From assembly GCA_019022495.1 (NCBI GenBank), contig JAFEKR010000009.1, positions 434,001 through 498,000 of the forward strand: a DNA stretch of 64,000 nt, given 5' to 3'. The notes below the pieces were generated by a model. That model saw only the letters and a program-made list of their open reading frames with translations. It was not told the DNA's origin and made no database searches. The translations under genes and the position numbers were made by a program. This document shows positions 11,052 through 22,888 of the stretch, piece by piece; positions within the stretch are counted from its first letter, which is position 1; each line of letters begins with the position of its first letter. The stretch comes from Epichloe hybrida (lineage: Eukaryota > Ascomycota > Sordariomycetes > Hypocreales > Clavicipitaceae).

Positions 11052-11686
11052 TCCAGATGGCTGCGGATGAACGAGTCGACTGCGTAGCCGCATGGACAGT
11101 GAACCCGAGGTGTGCCCTTTTGGACTCGCAATTTGCGCGAGATGCATTCTCCAATGGCGGCGCAATTGTTAAAAGAGACAGCTCGTAGAGCCTAGGCCCG
11201 TGAGTCAAAGATGTCGTCGCTCGGCGATACTTGCACCAGAGTGAAGGTCGTCTTCGCTCTTCAGGCCAAGAGACGCACCACTTGCAGACCAAACTCCCAC
11301 GTTGAATCATCCTGGAGTCCTTCATCAAATCAACCACCAGTTCCGGTGTTACCCCAGCCCCATTGCACCCGTGGATATGTCCACGTTGATGCTCCGCAAC
11401 AAGGCTCCAAAGATACAAACGCCCATCACAGGCACAACTGAAAACTGCCATTGTAGTGAATCTGGGTAAAACAACCCCCCCCCCATCGTCACCCGTCTCT
11501 TTGATTTCTCATGACACTGGCACCTCGCACCGCCTACAAAAGCACCATTTCGCCCCTTCGGACGACGTACCTCGCAGGTTCCGGCTATACATGTCCCTTC
11601 ATCAACCACGACAAAGCAGAAACCGCGATCCTTCCAACAGCTGAAAGAAAAAAGAAAACCCCCCCAAAAACCCCCCCCAAAAAAAC
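11052..11686. other. Intergenic region with A and C homopolymers
   Basis: This is the gpi18 3' untranslated region followed by the promoter and leader of the YTH gene. Runs of C (11477-11485 and 11660-11680) interrupted by A runs cluster just upstream of the YTH start codon. No coding sequence is supported. Confidence 0.45.
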
Positions 11687-13294
11687 ATGGAAACTCCCAG
11701 ACCCTCGAAGCCAGCATCCCACACCGCGCCATCCAGCCCGGCAGCCGAGTCACAGCCATCCAGCTCGGCATTCCAGTCCGACACAACCCCCGAGGTGCCC
11801 GTCTCCCCGTCCACGTCCCTGCCGCGCAGCGACGAGGGCGTCACGGACCCAGACTCGATGCTGCAAGCTCTCCTGACGGCCCACGACGATCTGAGAACAT
11901 GGCTCGACCACACAGGCTTCTTCGACCCGGACCACAGACGAACCATACTCGCGTACGTGCGACAGCTAAAGGGGCTGGAGGCAGAAAAGGCCAAGGTCCT
12001 CGTCAAGATTCGCGACAGCAGACCAGCGGACAACAACACGCCCCTCGACGCCGTCTCCGTCTCCCCTGCTCCCGCTCAGCTCCAAGACGCACCACCGGCT
12101 GCTTCGAGTCCGGCTACGCTCCACGCGCGCCACACACCGACCGGTCCGTCGCTGAAACATGTCCCGCTGAGGATCGGCCCAAGAAAAGGCAGGCTACTTA
12201 CTCCCATGAATTCACACTGATGAGCAAGAAAAGAAAGAAAAACAAGGGGGCAGCAGCTAAATTGGGGGTGTTTTGTTAGACACGCGCTATTTCCTCGTCA
12301 AGTCATCCAACACCACAAACGTGTACATGTCCCGCCGAGACGTAAGTAAACCATGAACCCCAAAAACGACACACACCCCCCCCCAAACAAAAGAAAGACG
12401 TCGAAAAAAAGGGTTGAGGATTAATTAAAAAAAAACCATTGATCAGAATCTCTGGATAACCCTGGCCAAGAACGGCCCGCTCTTCGCACGAGCATTCCGG
12501 GAATGTAAATCCGTCGTACTCTTCTTCTCGATCAACAAGTCCAAGGCTTTCCAAGGATACGTACGTAGAGTCTACCCCTTGCAAAAAAAAAAAAAAAAAA
12601 AAAAAAACCATTCATTACAGCCCTCCCCAACCGCGTGTTCTAGCGGAGCGCAACGGTCGCCAAAACCATCAGGAGATGGGCAGCAAAAAAAAAAAGAAAA
12701 AAAAAAAAAGGTGAACCTCAGTGCTAGACTAACTTACCCAATTCACTCAAGGCAAAAATGGCGTCTCCCCCCGATCGTTCCATCCCCCATCCCTCCTGGA
12801 TCGCCACCACCACGCACGACATGCACGTCACGCACCCCTTCCACGTCGACTGGATCAACGAGGCCGAAACGCCCTTCACCCACCTCGGTGACCTCAAGAA
12901 CCCCCTCAACGAGTACCAGCCCGTGTTCGTGGGTCGAGACGGCCAGGAATATTCCGAGGACTGCGGCCGGAGAATGATGCAGGTCATGGATCGGATCAAG
13001 GCTGCTGAGGGGGGCTACCCAGCCGTGTCTGCCGCGCCTCCCTTTTCCAGCGCGACTCTTGCATTGGGAAAGACCCCGAGGAGGTTTGATATGAAGAATC
13101 ATTTTGTTGGGTCGGCAGCCGCGGAAGCAGCAGCAGCAGCAGCAGCATCATCATCAACGACGACGACGACGACGACGACAAATGGATTACAGGGATCGAG
13201 ATGGAAGCGGGGAGGTGAGCCGGTGTTTTTGCGGTTGAGTCCGGAACCGGCGCGCCTGGAAAGTGAGGAGGACTTGCTGGTGGACTATGATTGA
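11687..13294 (+). CDS. YTH-domain RNA-binding protein
   Basis: YTH domains bind N6-methyladenosine or specific RNA motifs and act in mRNA fate or meiotic RNA control. The domain is spread over small exons and is easily missed. My model has exons 11687-12143, 12280-12341, 12447-12560 and 12752-13294, 391 residues in total. Exon 1 (about 152 residues) is a disordered, serine/proline-rich tail with a possible helix (GLEAEKAKVLVKIR). Exon 2 begins the YTH fold with DTRYFLVKSSNTTNVYMSRR. Exon 3 gives LWITLAKNGPLFARAFREC and SVVLFFSINKSKAFQGY. Exon 4 continues AKMASPPD, then PFHVDWINEAETPFTHLGDL and NPLNEYQPVFVGRDGQE. Phases agree at all joins. The first donor is uncertain: GTCCGT at 12144, or a GC donor near 12187 giving a slightly longer tail. 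The C-terminus has runs of A, S and T. Binding to m6A is inferred from the family only. Confidence 0.88.
12583..12607 (+). repeat. 25-nt A homopolymer inside a YTH intron
   Basis: The third intron of the YTH gene (12561-12751) holds a run of 25 A residues, and a second A-rich tract lies near 12685-12711. The branch-site-like CTAAC and the acceptor lie downstream near 12730-12751. Such runs are prone to length errors in sequencing and to slippage. Confidence 0.9.
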
Positions 13295-13619
13295 AACAGC
13301 CAGCAGCTCAGAGCAGGGGCTAGAAAGACGTGAATGGGGGTGAAAAGAAAGACGAGCCCCTGACAGACGCGGCGCAAGCGGAACCGAAAGCTACAGTGAT
13401 CAGTTATATCATGTAATCTCATACAATCTTGTATTCAAAATATGACACCGCGTCAACTCCTGACGCAGCTCGAATCCAGTTACGCCATACCCAAGTTGTA
13501 AAGTTGTAATACGTATGCTTGGCAGAAAAAAAAAAAAAGGAAAAAAAAGAAAAAAAAGAAGAAAAAAATTCTAAGGTGGGTGCTATAAAATCGTCTCTCC
13601 TACTCTACATCCGATGTCC
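13295..13619. other. Convergent 3' region with purine-rich tract
   Basis: The YTH gene (+) and the NCR1 gene (-) end facing each other across 325 nt. The interval holds an A/G-rich tract at about 13526-13568. It should carry both 3' untranslated regions. No gene is seen. Confidence 0.5.
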
Positions 13620-16600
13620 TCAGTAATCTTCATCGTCAGAATCGCTATTGTCGTGGACACGAATGGCTCTCCATCGTCTGTCTGTCAAGTCTTGAGCAGC
13701 AGTGCCCTCACTTTCCGGGTCTACATAACCAGCACCGCCGGCCACGCTCAACGCGACGGGAAGGAAAACCAGGGCATGCAACGCGGCGAATATCACCAGC
13801 GCCAGCCACACGCGGAAGTAGTAGATTTCAAAAATCTTTGAACTTGTGAAAGCCAACACGCACACCCCCAAAAGCTTGGTGACCGTGATACCAGAGAAGA
13901 CTGACCCACCGACATTGACCAGAGATGTCCACGCGCGAGCATCCCGCCCACGTAGAGTCGTGTTGTTGCTCTCCATGACTGTGCGCGAGGGGAACATGAA
14001 TGCCCGTGCAATGTGAGCACAGAATTCCACCGAAATTCCCACGCAAATAATGAGATTGACCAAAGATACAGCGTTGAGAGAAACGCCAAACACGGCCATG
14101 GCGCCCATGATGTCAATGACGCTCATGATTACCGTCACCGCCAAAACTGCCGACGTCATCACCGAGCCTAGCAATACTGAGGCGATGATGAATATGATAC
14201 CGACGAGTCCTGACAAGAGGCCTGCAGTAAGAGGGACGATGGTGAGGTACTGGTCGAAGAAGATATAAAAGACGCTATAAGGGAAGACGTCTTCACCGGT
14301 CCTCTCGGTAATCTCCGAGGCTATGCGACGAGCCGCCGAATATGCATTGATGAAGTCGGCCTGGCTACGGAGAGGCGTGTGGGCTGTTCGGAAATGGCTG
14401 GCTTCTATACTCTTCTCTTCGTCATTGATGACCACTGCATCACCATAAGCTGCCATGCCGCCCAACGGACAGACGTCGTTGGCTGGGGAAGACAGGAATT
14501 TGTGAAGGTAATGGACAAACTCTCCATTTTCTGGCATTCCATGCAGCGTCGCGTTCCAACTTGGCTTTCGTTCCGCGAAACACGTCTTGTGATTTTCCAC
14601 ACAGCATTGTTCGTAAACTGGATTGAGCCACAAGAAGAAATCATCCATCCAACTGGCTGTGGGAGAGGCGATATAAGACACGTTCGGGCGCTGGCGCTCG
14701 AGCTCCAGCGTACTGGTCAAAGACAGGTGTTGGCATGTAGTAAATCTCGAGCAAACGGCTTGTTGCTGTTCCCGATGTGCCATGTCAACCCCGCGCGTGA
14801 CGAAGTAAACAGGTGGGCCCGTCTCCATGTAGTCATACAGATCGTTGAAGTAGGGAATCAAGTACGATCCGTCGGGGATGGCGACTCGTTGGTCGAGGCC
14901 AATCTCGATCATGGGGATCAACGCAAGAGCTGCTGCAAAAAGACCGAAAAATACTGCAATGACCGCCATCTTGACGCGTTTGAGGAGCAGGCTAGGCGCA
15001 TAAGTGTTCTTAATGAAGACCTGGAGAAAGCTTTCCTCCTCAATCTCTGACACGTGGCCGCTGCCCACGTAGCTGTTGTTGCCGTCGTTGTAGATACGAG
15101 CCTTTTTGATCTGCCACCACGGCCAGAGCTCGCAGCGATGATCTTCCACGCGCATTTGATTCAGAGCGAGGAAGGACACAAACATGGTCATTTGGAGGAG
15201 GGCATTGACAAAAACAGCCCCGGCCGCATAGGCAGCAAAGTTGCGCACGGCAGGCATGCCCACGGCCGCTCCCAGAGCGAAGGCGACAGTTTCTGTCAGC
15301 GCAGAGAACAGAATAGAGGGTCCCATGCGGCCGAGGGCTCTGGCAACACGCTCCTCCACCATCTCGTCAGGGCAGCTCAAGTTGACTCTCTCGAATTCGT
15401 GGACAATTAAAAAGATGTTGTCGACTCCCACGGCCAAGACAATGAAGGGTATCACTTCCACGATGATCAAAGTCGCCTTGAGACCCACCCAGGAAAAGAA
15501 GCCAATGGATGCCGCGATCGACATGAGCACGATCAGAATACCCAGCAGGCCGAGTGAGACTTTGGATTCGACGAGAAGGAGCGCCGGGTTCCGAAACATG
15601 TGTTTGAAAGGCGCCCCCAGAGCCATGCATGCATAGATGAACATGACGATGTAGCTGATGACCACAATCTTGGCGTCTGTATTGGTCGACTTGTTCAGCT
15701 CCTGCTCCAAGCTGATCTCTGTGCTGAACGAGAGTCGAAGACCTCTCTGTTTGGCCTGGTCTTGTACCTCCAGCAAACGATCTCGAAGTTTGTTCTCCCA
15801 GTCGATGACTCTGCCACGAGCGTCGCTGCCTTCAGGTGGATTCTCGACGGCCCAGGTGACAGTGAGAGCCTGTGCGTTCGCAACATCGTCGCCGTAGCCT
15901 CCCAAGATCATGCTAGGATCAATAGGTTGACCAAACTCGGGGCGACAGTCGACGGGTGAATTGGCGCACTTTCTAAGGTCGTCCTTCCATGTTTTGGGAT
16001 CCATCTCACCACCCTTGGCAAACCAGTAGCCCGTCACCGACTGAACAACACACGCATCGCCCATGGGCTTGAAGCACAGGTCGCTCAGATACTTGCCATA
16101 GGTTTCGCTTTCCAGTGACTCGATACTCTTCTCAATATCCGCCCACCACTTGAGGGTATCGTAGCTGAGCACCGGGCCTGGTCCACTTGGCAAAGTGTCA
16201 TTGACGAGGAAAATCTTTTCCGCACGGTAGAAGGCTCCAAAGTGGGAGTCGAAGTAGGCCTTTTCTTGCGCAGCGGCCGATGATGGACTCACCCACAGGC
16301 GCGCGGGGTCCTTCTCCAAGTCGAATCTGAACCACCCGGCGCTCAGAATGGCTACAATGAGCAGACTGGCACCAATGGTGAGGCCCGGGAAGCGTGAAGA
16401 GGTATGGCCAAGGCGATAAAATAAGTCGTCGCATCGATCGTTGATCCAGTATCGTTTGGTCGGTCGATCTCGCATGGCTTGCGTTAGTACAGGACCGCCT
16501 TCGTCCTCATCATCGCTGTGCGAAGATTCGTGAAGCAACCTTGTTCGCTCAACCCGATGCTGGGCATATCGCTTCCACGCTGCATGACCGAAGATGGAGG

Positions 16601-17514
16601 TGGCGAAGGCAAAAAGAAGCACAGAGTACGTGAATATGGACGCGAAGGACAAGCATGGAAGCGCACCGACGTGACAAGAACCAGACTCTTTCACAGCAGG
16701 AAGCTTGGGGCACACGTCGGGGCAATCTACGCAGACGCATCGGTAGTTGGGGTCCTCGTCGTTGCACTTCTTGGGCGTCATATCCAACGGACTCATGCTG
16801 GGGTCCTCGTAGGATTCGGGGTAGTTGATCTGGAAGGGCGAGCCGACCAGCGGTTTCTTGTCTCCCAAGAATTTGAGCATGTCGTGATAGTTTTTGGCGC
16901 CGCCTCCGATGAGATCCATTGCTCTGCTATTCGCACCCCCAAATTTGACTTCTTTGCAGCTGTCGTAGAAACCGGAGCCATATTTCTCAGATATAAGCTG
17001 ATCCAGCTCCGTGACCAGTAGCTTGCCATTCTTGGGGGCAGCTTGCGTAACGTTGACAAACAGTGACTGGTCGGGAGAGCAAGTAAACTTGCAGAACGTG
17101 TTGAAGAAGTTGAATTTGCAGGCAGGGCAGGACCCGACTAGGGTATTGGGAGTTCCAAGCTCGGATTTGAGAGATCGGACCTAAGGGCAAGCCAGTGAGT
17201 ACTTGTTCATTGTATCAAACGAACCATTATGGCAGTAATAGTTGACATACCTGGTCCAAAGTGCAGCAAACTGGGCCATGGCTCCATTCTGCTCCGCAGA
17301 GATCAACAAGTTCCTGCCGCAGCTCAGCTTCGGGATCTTGAGCCAAGTCATTGTCGACGCAAGGAAGCTGCTTGCCAAAGAAGCTCTGCTTGCCACATTG
17401 GCCGCGAAAAGCGCAGCGGCCGGCTTCGTGCTTGGCGGTATAAGGCGCACCGTCCGCAATGGCAGTATGTAGAACTGACGCGACGCCGAGAAGAGTTGCG
17501 ACGCGGTGACGCAT
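13620..17514 (-). CDS. ncr1: NPC1-type sterol transporter (NCR1)
   Basis: NPC1/NCR1 moves sterols from the vacuole/lysosome lumen into the membrane. My model has exons 17514-17251 and 17180-13620, with a 71-nt intron (donor GTATGT, acceptor CTTAG), encoding 1274 residues, normal for fungal NCR1. The start at 17514 gives a signal peptide (MRHRVATLLGVASVLHTAIADG) and the cysteine-rich N-terminal sterol-binding domain: HEAGRCAFRGQCGK, VGSCPACKFNFFNTFCKFTC and FYDSCKEV. A transmembrane segment follows near residue 275. The sterol-sensing domain lies at about 590-765 (VEVIPFIVLAVGVDNIFLIV), with a GVDN motif typical of Patched/RND proteins. A second RND-like transmembrane cluster near the C-terminus contains ICVGISVEFCAHIARAF. 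The tail ends in acidic residues (DNSDSDDEDY). A downstream methionine at residue 176 would drop the sterol-binding domain and is not the start. Confidence 0.96.
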
Positions 17515-18558
17515 CTCGGGTTGCTGGGCGGGCCGTCTCTGCCGCAGCGGAGATGCTTGGGCAGGTACGTACCGAAACCGTCAGACGGGGGTTTGAAGGT
17601 GCACTTCGGACGTACTCCGTGCAGTCACACAGAACAGAGAGCAAAGGGGCAGTATTATGCGAGAGGGTTGGTTTGCGACGAGTAGAATGTCGGACAGTGA
17701 GCGAGGGAAGACTGTCGAGAGCCTGACAGATGTTGTCTGGGGTGTTGTCTGGGGAAGAGTAGGAAGAAACAAGATGCAACAAGATGCAACAAGAGTCGGG
17801 TGAGGCGTTGAGGCGTCTTGGCTGTGCAGGCGCTGTTGCCGGTTCCGTGCAGACTCGGAGTCGACAGAGACAGGGATGAAGCAGTAGGTACAACTGTAGG
17901 CACTAATAGGCAGGCGCAGTGCTGCTTGTTCCCCCCTGCCACCTGGTGAGAGGCCGAGAGAGCTGTCGAGACCCACCGTTGGGTGCCCAGTACTCCCCGG
18001 CCGGCTCCCCGCAGCAGTCAATGTCTCATGACGCATGCAATGCACATGGGCGTCATCAACATAGGCGTCCTTGCATAAATTAAAGCAAATCAAAAGCATA
18101 AGCACAAGCACAAGCATCAGCACAAGCATCAGCACAAGCATGTTGATTTTGCACCCTTCACCAATTGGCTTGCTCTACGGATTACCAGAATTCACTCAAG
18201 AAGCCCTTGTCGCACACACGTGATTGTTGTTGTTTAGGCATGGACCCAGTTTGGCAGCAGAAATCAACTCCCAGTCTGTGATGCGCACACACAATGATGA
18301 ATCAGCCTCGCTCATCTACATTTTCACACACCAAACGCGTGCCTATGCAGCCAGCCGCCATGACCAACAAACACTGCACTTCTCACACAAACGCGGCTTC
18401 AATCATCTCCTGAACAACAACGGCATGTTTGCTTGCTTCATGTGATTTGCTCTAGCATACAGCATCATATCTCCCGCCCGTTTACCTCTGGATAATGACA
18501 GCTGATACTATACTCCTCGCTCAAATATATTGCTTGCTTGACGCTCATTAAAGGTTAC
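17515..18558. promoter_or_regulatory. Divergent promoter region of ncr1 and the CUE-Smr gene
   Basis: About 1.04 kb separates the two divergent start codons. It contains a short degenerate tandem repeat of AAGCACAAGCATCAGC type at about 18095-18141 and a CACGTG palindrome at 18217-18222. No coding sequence is supported. Which part drives which gene cannot be told. Confidence 0.45.
18095..18141 (+). repeat. Short AGCACA/AGCATC tandem repeat
   Basis: About seven imperfect copies of a six-base unit alternate between AGCACA and AGCATC/AGCATA. The array lies between the ncr1 and CUE-Smr start codons. No function can be assigned. Confidence 0.7.
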
Positions 18559-20337
18559 ATGTCTGCGACAGCACAGAGCATGACGGGTGGAAACGAAATT
18601 GAGCCCCTGCAAGAATTGGTGGTAAGTAGGTGGTCCGTATTCCGTAATTCGTATTTCGTTGGTTGCTTAACACTACTAATTCCCTCAGGACTCGTTTCAT
18701 ACTCTCTTGGATAAGGCTCTCATTGTCGCCATAGCTGGGGACTTCAATCTACACGATCCCTCCGCGTACAAAGAAGCGCGCTCCACGCTAGAGGGCCTGG
18801 CGCAGAGCGTTCCTTCACAGGAGGCATCTGGATTCAACCCCAGCGGCATTCTTCAAGCTGCCGAGGAGGAAGACCACCAAAGCCCGCCTCCTGAACTTGC
18901 TGAAACGTTCACGACAAGTACTAGCCACTCCACATCACAGGCTTACGCAACGGATAAGTCAAGCACCGACACATCATCATGTGTGCCCGACTCTCCTGGC
19001 CGCGTTCCCCGCTTGACATCTTTTAACAAGGACAGCCAAGAGGATAAAGTCCTCGTGCTGCAAAACATGTTCGCTGAACTCAAGCCCTACGATATCGAGT
19101 ATGCGCTCAAGAAGGCGGATGGAGACTTTCAGGTCGCACTGGATGATTTGCTCAACATCCAGTATCTGCAGTCGACTGGCCAGCAGATGAAAGGGGTAGA
19201 TGGATTTTTCGTTGCCGACTCCGCCACCAAATCCAACAAACGGAAGAAGAAGAAGAAGAAGAAGAAGAAGGGAGAGAGAGTCATTTTGTCCGATCTGGAT
19301 ATATCGAGCGATGGCATCTCATCACCCCGTATCTCATTAGAAGGGAACGGTATGACCTTCCCACCTATGCAACCGCCCCCTCCCCCCTTTCTGCGACGAT
19401 TGCGAACTGACACTACCCAGGCCAAGATGACGTGGAATACATCGCAGAAAGATTCGGCATACGATCAGATGAAGTCGCGCCCATCTATCACAAATGCCAA
19501 GGCTCCAAGGGGGCCACGGTGGTAGAGCTGTTGAACCAGTACATCTCCCACGGCATCAAGACCCAGAACAAAAGCGGCAAAGAGGCATCCGAAGCTTTAG
19601 TGAAGCAGTTTCGCCATGTTCCCACCCAGCTCATGCCAACCATAGTCCATGTATCTGGGGCTATTCCTCAGTTTGCCGAAGACATTGCGGCACTTCTGAA
19701 CCGACATTTTTCAAAACGATCCAAAGGGAAGAAAATAGATCTCGCCTACCGTCTGACACCGGTGCCCCAAGACGAAATAGAAGGCGGGGTTTCGTCTCCA
19801 GGGCTCAAGCCATCGCAAACAAGCTTGGCCGGAAAAACAGCACTGTCAAGCATCAAGAGCATGGAGGAGGCCATGGACCGCGCAAATGCATTCCACCAAG
19901 CGCGTCGCGATGCCGCTGCCTCGGCGGCTCAGCTCCATCGCCGAGGGGCATCTAGCTCATTGTACCGACAAGCCGCGGGCTACTACACAGACAGAGCGCG
20001 GGAGCAGGCCATATATGCCCAAAGCGCAACCTCGACGGTTGCCGATCTTCTCGTGGGCCAGAAAAGTACACCTGCCTCCATCGATCTACATGGCGTCTTG
20101 GTCCACGACGGCGTACGCATCGCCCGCCAAAAAGTGCAAGACTGGTGGCAGGGGCTGGGCGAAATGAGAGCCAAAAGGGTGCGAGAGCAGGGCGGATTCA
20201 CCGTCATCACCGGGCTGGGCCGTCATAGTGCTGGCGGCGTGTCGCATCTGAGGCAGGCTGTTGCTGCGGCTCTGCTCCAAGACGGCTGGAAAATGACGGT
20301 TGAAACGGGCAAGTTTGTTGTCACGGGACGAAGGTGA
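18559..20337 (+). CDS. CUE-DUF1771-Smr protein (Cue2-like endonuclease)
   Basis: Yeast Cue2 cleaves mRNA at collided ribosomes during no-go decay, and this protein has the same architecture. My model has exons 18559-18621, 18689-19349 and 19421-20337, with introns of 67 and 71 nt, giving 546 residues. The tiny first exon encodes 21 residues (MSATAQSMTGGNEIEPLQEL...). A CUE domain lies at about 141-183 (VLVLQNMFAELKPYDIEYAL). A lysine run follows at about 205-216. A second CUE-like module begins after the second intron (VEYIAERFGIRSDEVAPIY). DUF1771 lies at about 395-450. The Smr domain at about 460-546 contains SIDLHGVLVHDGVRIAR and ITGLGRHSAGGVSHL, matching the catalytic DLHG and the GxGxHS-type loop. 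The ubiquitin-binding and nuclease roles are inferred from the family. Confidence 0.9.
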
Positions 20338-20605
20338 TGTAGATTCATGCAAGGTGCTGGATGCTACCATGACTCATGAGGTTTGACTGCAAAATGTTAT
20401 GAGTTGGGATGAGTAAAAGATGTAGAATAGCTGCATATTTCCGGCATACTCTACGCCGTGCATGCACAATGATGATGATGTCAACATATACACACGTGGA
20501 CTTATACCCAAATGCCATGCGCGGTTTTTAACACAGTCTGTGCAAAACATGATTGAAGACCCAGCCATCGTCCATCATTCTGATCGGATGCCCATCTACA
20601 CGACA

Positions 20606-21655
20606 CTACATCTTGGCACGGTTACTATCAATAGCCAGCCCGCACCTCTCCCAAACATCATACCCCGTCAGAATGGTGCTGAAAACCATGGCAACAGCCA
20701 CAGTACCCAACTCAATATCCGCCAAGCCCGTACTCCAAGCCGGAATCACAATGTCTAGAAGCTCAGCAGCGAGTTTCCTCGTCAGACGGCCCATCTTGCG
20801 ACGGCGCTCCTTCTCCAGCGCCTCCCTTTCCCGTTTCCGCTTCTCAGCAGCGTCTCCCGTCTTCTCGCCATCAGCGACGGCAAAAAACGCACCCGCCTCC
20901 TCGGGAACAGCGCGATACGCAAAGGCCCGGAACACCTTGGCGCCGGAGCTCAGGGCGGCGCAGGAAAGGGCGGCGAGCCAAAGACCCTGGGCCTGGCCGT
21001 CCAGCCTCACGGCCTCTGCGTAGCCAAAGAGGGAAAAGTGCTCGGTGTGCAGCAGGTCGGGCAGCGTGGCCGACTCCACGAGGCCGAAGAGGCCGAAGAA
21101 GGTGTCCGCCATGATGGACAGCCATGCCTCGAGGCTCTTCTCGGGAGCGGCGTAGGCGGAGAAGCTGGACTGGAAGCTGCCGAGGCACCAGAAGAGGCGG
21201 ATGGCGCGGCGCGTGAGGTTGACGTGGCTGGAGAGCTCGCGCATGGCCAGCTCGCTGGTGTGGAGGGCGGCCTTGGTCATGCCGGGGAGCATCGTGGGCA
21301 TGAGGGCTGGGTAGAAGGTGAGTATGGCAAAGAGGGATTGGACGAGGCGCAAGAGGCGCTCTAGTCCGACTGTGCGGATTATGTTATTAGTTCTTGAAAC
21401 TTTTTGCGAGTTGTGGGGGGTTTTTTTTTTTTTGTGGTGTTGTTGTGCAAGATGATATTTGTGTGGTTGTCCTTTGCGTCCGCGGACATCATGTTTGCCG
21501 ATTCCGAAAGGTGTTTTTTTTTTTGGCCTCTGTGCGAAAGAATTCTTGCGGTTTCGGGTTCACGCGGGTTTGTTTGTGATGAGGTATAACAAACAGCATA
21601 CGGACGTACCACTGTCGGTGCCAAAGGCGACGAACTGCTCAAAGAATCCTGCCAT
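20606..21655 (-). CDS. pex11: Peroxisomal membrane protein PEX11
   Basis: PEX11 elongates peroxisomal membranes and drives peroxisome proliferation. My model has a 46-nt first exon (21655-21610), a 240-nt intron containing long T runs, and a second exon (21369-20606), for 269 residues. Exon 1 encodes MAGFFEQFVAFGTDS. The join gives VGLERLLRLVQSLFAIL, the usual PEX11 start in which a short lead is followed by an amphipathic helix. Later helices include LTRRAIRLFWCLGSFQSSF and a long basic helix (KRKREREALEKERRRKMGRL). The C-terminal segment near TVAVAMVFSTILTGYDVW fits the family's last membrane helix. The ATG at 21352 lies inside the conserved region and is not the start. The PEX11 family call is fairly secure; the paralogue type is not assigned. 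Confidence 0.85.
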
Positions 21656-22227
21656 GGCTGCCGTGTCCCAAGTTGGAAGGTGCCTCTTGGATGAGCCGGT
21701 CCGGCGAGACCAGAGAACTGGCCTTATTAGGCCAACTTTGCCGTTGGAGATGAAGAAGTTGGGTTGTTGGGCAGCAGCTGCCAGCTGTTTCATTCATCGA
21801 GTGCAATCGGCCCCCTGGGCGGTGCCGGGCACACAATAAATCTCGCTCTGAATCCTAAATAGGTAGGCGGTCAAATCGCTGCATATGCTAAGCATATGCC
21901 AAAGACTACAGTGTATTAGTGCGAATTCAGACTTAAGTCAGCCAGTCAGTCAGTCGGTCGGTCGGTTAGTCAATCAAGTCGAGGAGATATAGGGGCTATG
22001 GGTAGTATATATGCCCTGTAATATAGTGGTACAAATTATAAATTAGCATATGGTTAGCATATGCTTATTATCTCCTTGGAGCTAGCAAGGCTACACTTTC
22101 GTACTGACTGGGATATTGACCAATCAGAAAAATTGTTACTCAAGGTCGCTAGCGAAAAAAAGGGGTCGGTACAAAATTATAGCCTTACCGGCTCCAAGGG
22201 GATATGCCTTATAGTACGTAGGTACGG
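21656..22227. other. Left shoulder of the AT-rich island
   Basis: The pex11 promoter lies at the left. Composition drifts to AT-rich from about 21840. It holds a near-palindrome, CATATGCTAAGCATATG, at about 21882-21898, a GTCAGTCGGTCGGTCGG-type tetranucleotide repeat at about 21938-21970, and an inverted copy of the near-palindrome at about 22048-22064 with one mismatch. These could be the ends of a small mobile element, but I could not define target duplications. Confidence 0.4.
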
Positions 22228-22260
22228 ATGTCCAAGTCAAAAGTCGTGTCCCCTGCACGC
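22228..22260 (+). repeat. Left terminal inverted repeat of outer element
   Basis: A 33-bp sequence starting ATGTCCAAGTCAAAAG is the exact reverse complement of 35221-35253. It retains CpA, TpG and CpG sites that are lost in the surrounding DNA. Confidence 0.9.
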
Positions 22261-22618
22261 GACCCTAGTTAAGGATGTAATTAGCTAGCGGGGTCGTAGT
22301 CTCACTAGGTAAATTAAATAAGAGGCTTACCTCTTCTCTAGTTCCCCTCTCTTTACTTGCTTTTGCCACTAGTACTGTAACTATCGCTAAAGTTAGCTAG
22401 CTTTTGCCTTATCTAGCTGCTTCCCTTGCCTAGCTGCTTCTATCTCCGCTTATTATATAATAGCTTAAACCTTAACTATGGCTAATAGGGCTTAGAGTTT
22501 AAAGATAAAGATACTGCTGCTGTTAATAATAATAAAAGAAGGTGGGTTTTTAACCCTTGTAAGCTTAATAGTCCTAATAGTCCTAATGACCTTAATGCCT
22601 TAGATTCTAGTAATATAG

Positions 22619-22888
22619 TGTTAGGAGCGCAGAGGTTAAAGATAGGATATTTATTAAAGCAGGTCTTTAAAGAACCTTTAGGCCATGCGAATAATAAAGA
22701 GGCTAGCTAGCTATAAGATAGCTATGTGCTTATAAAGCGAGGTATTTATTAAAGACTACGTATATTATTAGTGCTAGGTTAGAGATTAAAACCTTTACAC
22801 ACTTACCCTTAGCTAGTATTTATCTAGTAATAACTATAATAGTCTTAGCTATTACTTTATTCTTAACCTTTTAGTGTAAGCTATAATA
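22619..22888 (+). repeat. 5' LTR of the chromovirus
   Basis: This 270-bp direct repeat pairs with 34799-35068 without net indels. It starts TGTTAGGAGCG. Differences from the 3' LTR that I could read are transitions (C/T or G/A). It is preceded by target duplication TATAG. Its right half is much more heavily mutated than the same part of the 3' LTR. Confidence 0.93.

Noticed and set aside
13620..16919. NCR1 start at the methionine at 16919
   Set aside because: It would remove the signal peptide and the sterol-binding domain that are encoded upstream across one clear intron.
18217..18222. CACGTG as a sterol-responsive bHLH site for ncr1
   Set aside because: A single six-base palindrome in 1 kb is expected often by chance, and no second half-site was found.
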